Shown: piece by piece, positions 6,013 to 7,188 of the stretch | How positions within the stretch are numbered: position 1 is the stretch's first letter | Layout of the letters: the number at the start of each line of letters is the position of its first letter | Assembly (NCBI GenBank): GCA_900768535.1 | Contig: CAAGDE010000105.1 | Span: 1-7,188, forward strand | Reading direction: 5' to 3' | DNA from: Clostridia bacterium | GTDB taxonomy: Bacteria; Bacillota; Clostridia; Oscillospirales; CAG-272 | DNA: 7,188 nt | Translations under genes and position numbers: made by a program | The notes under the pieces: model-generated | What the model was told of the DNA's origin: nothing | The model's database searches: none | What the model saw: the letters and a program-made list of their open reading frames with translations, nothing else

Positions 6013-6843
6013 TCAGCAAATGCGGATCACGCGCGCGGTGGTCATGTTGGTAATGTACTGCGGCAGGGTATCCGTCAGCATGAACTCCGCGTCACAGTGC
6101 AGATGCCCGGCAAATACCGCGCGGATTTGCGGACAGGCTTTGATGTACGCCACCGTTTCCAGCGTCACTGCGTCGGCGTACTGCTGTTCGCGGCGGTCGG
6201 GCGGGTAAGCGGCGGTCAGTTCGTTCGGAACGCCGGCTAAGTAGGCGCAGGTCTGATGCCGGGTCAGCACGCGGAACAATTCCGGCGTGTAGAGCGGATT
6301 GTGCAGAAACAGCAGGATCGGCAGTCCCTTCCCGGCTTCCTGCTTCAGGCGCTCCAGCTGCCATTCTTCAAAGCGGTAGAAGCCGTTGTCGATGCCGACA
6401 AGGTTCACACCGCCCATCTCGCGGGCGCAGAAGCGGATATCGGTCGGATAGTAGGACTGCACCAAGGCAAGACTGCGCTCCCGGTAAGCGGCGTCCTCCT
6501 TCTCCCCGTCCCCCACGTAGATGGCATACTCGTGGTTTCCCGCCGTCACCAGCGCCATATCGTTTTCGTCAAAGAAGCGCTTTGCCCGCTCCAGATTTGC
6601 CAGTGACACGAAGTCGATCAGGTCGCCGGTGTGGACAATCGGTGCGCCCAGCGCGCGGGAGGTCGCCTCGGCATACGCCGCCCAGATTTCCTGCTGACCG
6701 CCGAACACATCGGTTCTGCCCTTGGCATGCCTGATCTTCTTCTCCCCGTCCCGCGCGTCCCCGTAGGAAAAGTGCGTGTCGGTCGCGTGTACCAGCTCAA
6801 ACGGCGTAACACCGAGCCGGACCTCCGTAAAAATGGTTTTCAT
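6013..6843 (-). CDS. Cytoplasmic calcineurin-like metallophosphoesterase
   Basis: This encodes a 276-residue predicted phosphoesterase with all dimetal-site motifs: TDTHF (D22, H24), GDLIDF (D74), GNHE (N103, H104), LFLHNP (H181) and GHLH (H247, H249). There is no signal peptide or membrane segment, so it acts in the cytoplasm. Substrate cannot be read from sequence; family members cut phosphomonoesters, phosphodiesters or cyclic nucleotides. It resembles the catalytic domain of the secreted protein encoded next, sharing TGDL-[IV]-[DN]-F-x-S-x-A-N and TAGNHE, which suggests a duplication. AAAGGAA lies about 7 bases before the ATG at 6843. A TATAAT box at 6877-6882 makes it the likely first gene of an operon; 54 bp separate its stop from the secreted gene, with no terminator or clear promoter between. 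It ends unusually in Cys. Confidence 0.93.
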   Translation of the reverse strand: MKTIFTEVRLGVTPFELVHATDTHFSYGDARDGEKKIRHAKGRTDVFGGQQEIWAAYAEATSRALGAPIVHTGDLIDFVSLANLERAKRFFDENDMALVTAGNHEYAIYVGDGEKEDAAYRERSLALVQSYYPTDIRFCAREMGGVNLVGIDNGFYRFEEWQLERLKQEAGKGLPILLFLHNPLYTPELFRVLTRHQTCAYLAGVPNELTAAYPPDRREQQYADAVTLETVAYIKACPQIRAVFAGHLHCDAEFMLTDTLPQYITNMTTARVIRIC

Positions 6844-6876
6844 CGGGTTTCCTTTCTGTTGTTTGATTGATGATTC

Positions 6877-6882
6877 ATTATA
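6877..6882 (-). promoter_or_regulatory. -10 box (TATAAT) for the phosphoesterase operon
   Basis: A perfect TATAAT is read on the minus strand about 34 bases before the ATG at 6843, giving a leader of roughly 27 bases. No good -35 box lies 16-18 bases upstream (the sequence there is close to CGTAAC), so the promoter may need an activator or be weak. Confidence 0.55.
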
Positions 6883-6919
6883 GCGGGGAAGATTGTTGCG
6901 TTACGCTGTACGCTCGCCG

Positions 6920-6990
6920 ATTTCGCCCTCATCCGGCACTGGCGTGCCAAACTGCTTGCAGTTTTTCTTCCACCACCCGGAGGAAGGCTT
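6920..6990. repeat. Run of short hairpins resembling a dispersed intergenic element
   Basis: Three small stems follow each other: GGCAC-TGGC-GTGCC (6935-6948), AAACTG-CTTG-CAGTTT (6949-6964, followed on the plus strand by two further T), and CTTCC with GGAAG (6967-6986, extendable past one mismatch). The CCCTCATCCGGCA lead-in followed by a CTTCC...GGAGGAAGG stem resembles an intergenic repeat I recall from gut clostridial genomes; this cannot be checked here. No gene is supported in it on either strand. Confidence 0.4.
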
Positions 6991-7026
6991 TTGGGGCTGT
7001 GCGTGGCGTTATGTGGTGCCTCTCAG

Positions 7027-7101
7027 CAAGCGAGATCCCGCCTGCTGGCGCCCCGCTTGGGGCGGGGTTCGCTGTGCGGCAATGATTGGTGGGATCGCTT
7101 G
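7027..7101. repeat. Imperfect inverted repeat around a CGCCCC/GGGGCG hairpin
   Basis: CAAGCGAGATCCCGCC (7027-7042) faces GGTGGGATCGCTTG (7088-7101), which pairs with it apart from a 2-base bulge and one mismatch. Between them is a tight hairpin, CGCCCC-GCTT-GGGGCG (7049-7064). The whole could fold as one branched structure of about 75 bases. It may be a terminator for an upstream gene outside the window or a small mobile element. Confidence 0.5.
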
Positions 7102-7114
7102 ATTTTTGATATTT

Positions 7115-7138
7115 GTGCCGCTTCGCTCAGGATGACAC
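7115..7138 (-). repeat. Widely dispersed TGTCATCCTGAGCGAAGCGG motif
   Basis: On the minus strand this reads GTGTCATCCTGAGCGAAGCG followed by GCAC. That motif is well known as a recurring intergenic sequence in many bacterial genomes and is the source of spurious short proteins containing CHPERS. From here to the right edge (7139-7188) no gene or other clear signal is seen. Confidence 0.6.
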
Positions 7139-7188
7139 GTGGGGGACATGGACGTGATACGTAGTTTGTTTGGCATGAAATATAGTAC

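Noticed and set aside
6949..6966. Plus-strand intrinsic terminator
   Set aside because: The stem is only 6 bp and no plus-strand gene lies upstream within the window; treated as part of the repeat-like run.
6867..7102. Plus-strand frames of 69-72 codons at the right end
   Set aside because: They cross several hairpins and repeat-like motifs and show no domain or ribosome site.
7009..7149. 46-codon minus-strand frame starting MSPTCHPERSG
   Set aside because: It is the typical spurious product of the dispersed TGTCATCCTGAGCG motif and runs through the inverted repeat; no ribosome site.

Overview
The window looks like a chromosomal segment from a GC-rich Gram-positive gut-type bacterium, probably an uncultured clostridial (Oscillospirales-like) Bacillota member. 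This is an inference from four things: strong AAAGGA/AAGGAG ribosome sites, a secreted GLUG-repeat protein, a short peptide with a K-x-Y-x-x-P-E start, and dispersed hairpin repeats between genes. Individual 60-base lines in the coding parts run about 55-62% GC. Taxonomy cannot be fixed from this sequence alone.

All five supported genes lie on the minus strand, so transcription runs right to left. From the right: 6883-7188 is non-coding and full of hairpins and repeat-like motifs. A promoter -10 box (6877-6882) precedes a cytoplasmic metallophosphoesterase (6013-6843). After 54 bp comes a 1038-residue secreted protein (2842-5958), with a signal peptide, eight GLUG-type beta-helix repeats, an unassigned middle region and a C-terminal metallophosphoesterase related to the cytoplasmic one. 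After 37 bp comes a 44-codon gene (2670-2804) with an excellent ribosome site, easily missed by length cut-offs, followed at once by a 13-bp GC-rich hairpin. These three genes look like one operon.

Next is a 222-bp gap holding a two-hairpin dispersed repeat, then a compact GH63/trehalase-like glycosidase (1290-2447) followed by a terminator-like hairpin. A dyad and a good sigma-70-type promoter (-35 1083-1088, -10 1060-1065) then lead into a NagD-type HAD phosphatase (139-984).

The left end (1-172) carries a second copy of the same two-hairpin repeat, which encodes the last ten residues and stop codon of the HAD gene. It is joined head to head with a third, cut-off copy through a 27-bp perfect inverted repeat.

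Functionally, three of the four enzymes are predicted phosphoesterases/phosphatases and one is a glycosidase, so a theme of sugar-phosphate or phospho-glycan turnover is possible but unproven. The points most worth a second look are the unannotated 44-residue peptide coupled to the secreted phosphoesterase, and the structured repeat family whose copies differ in sequence but keep their base pairing.
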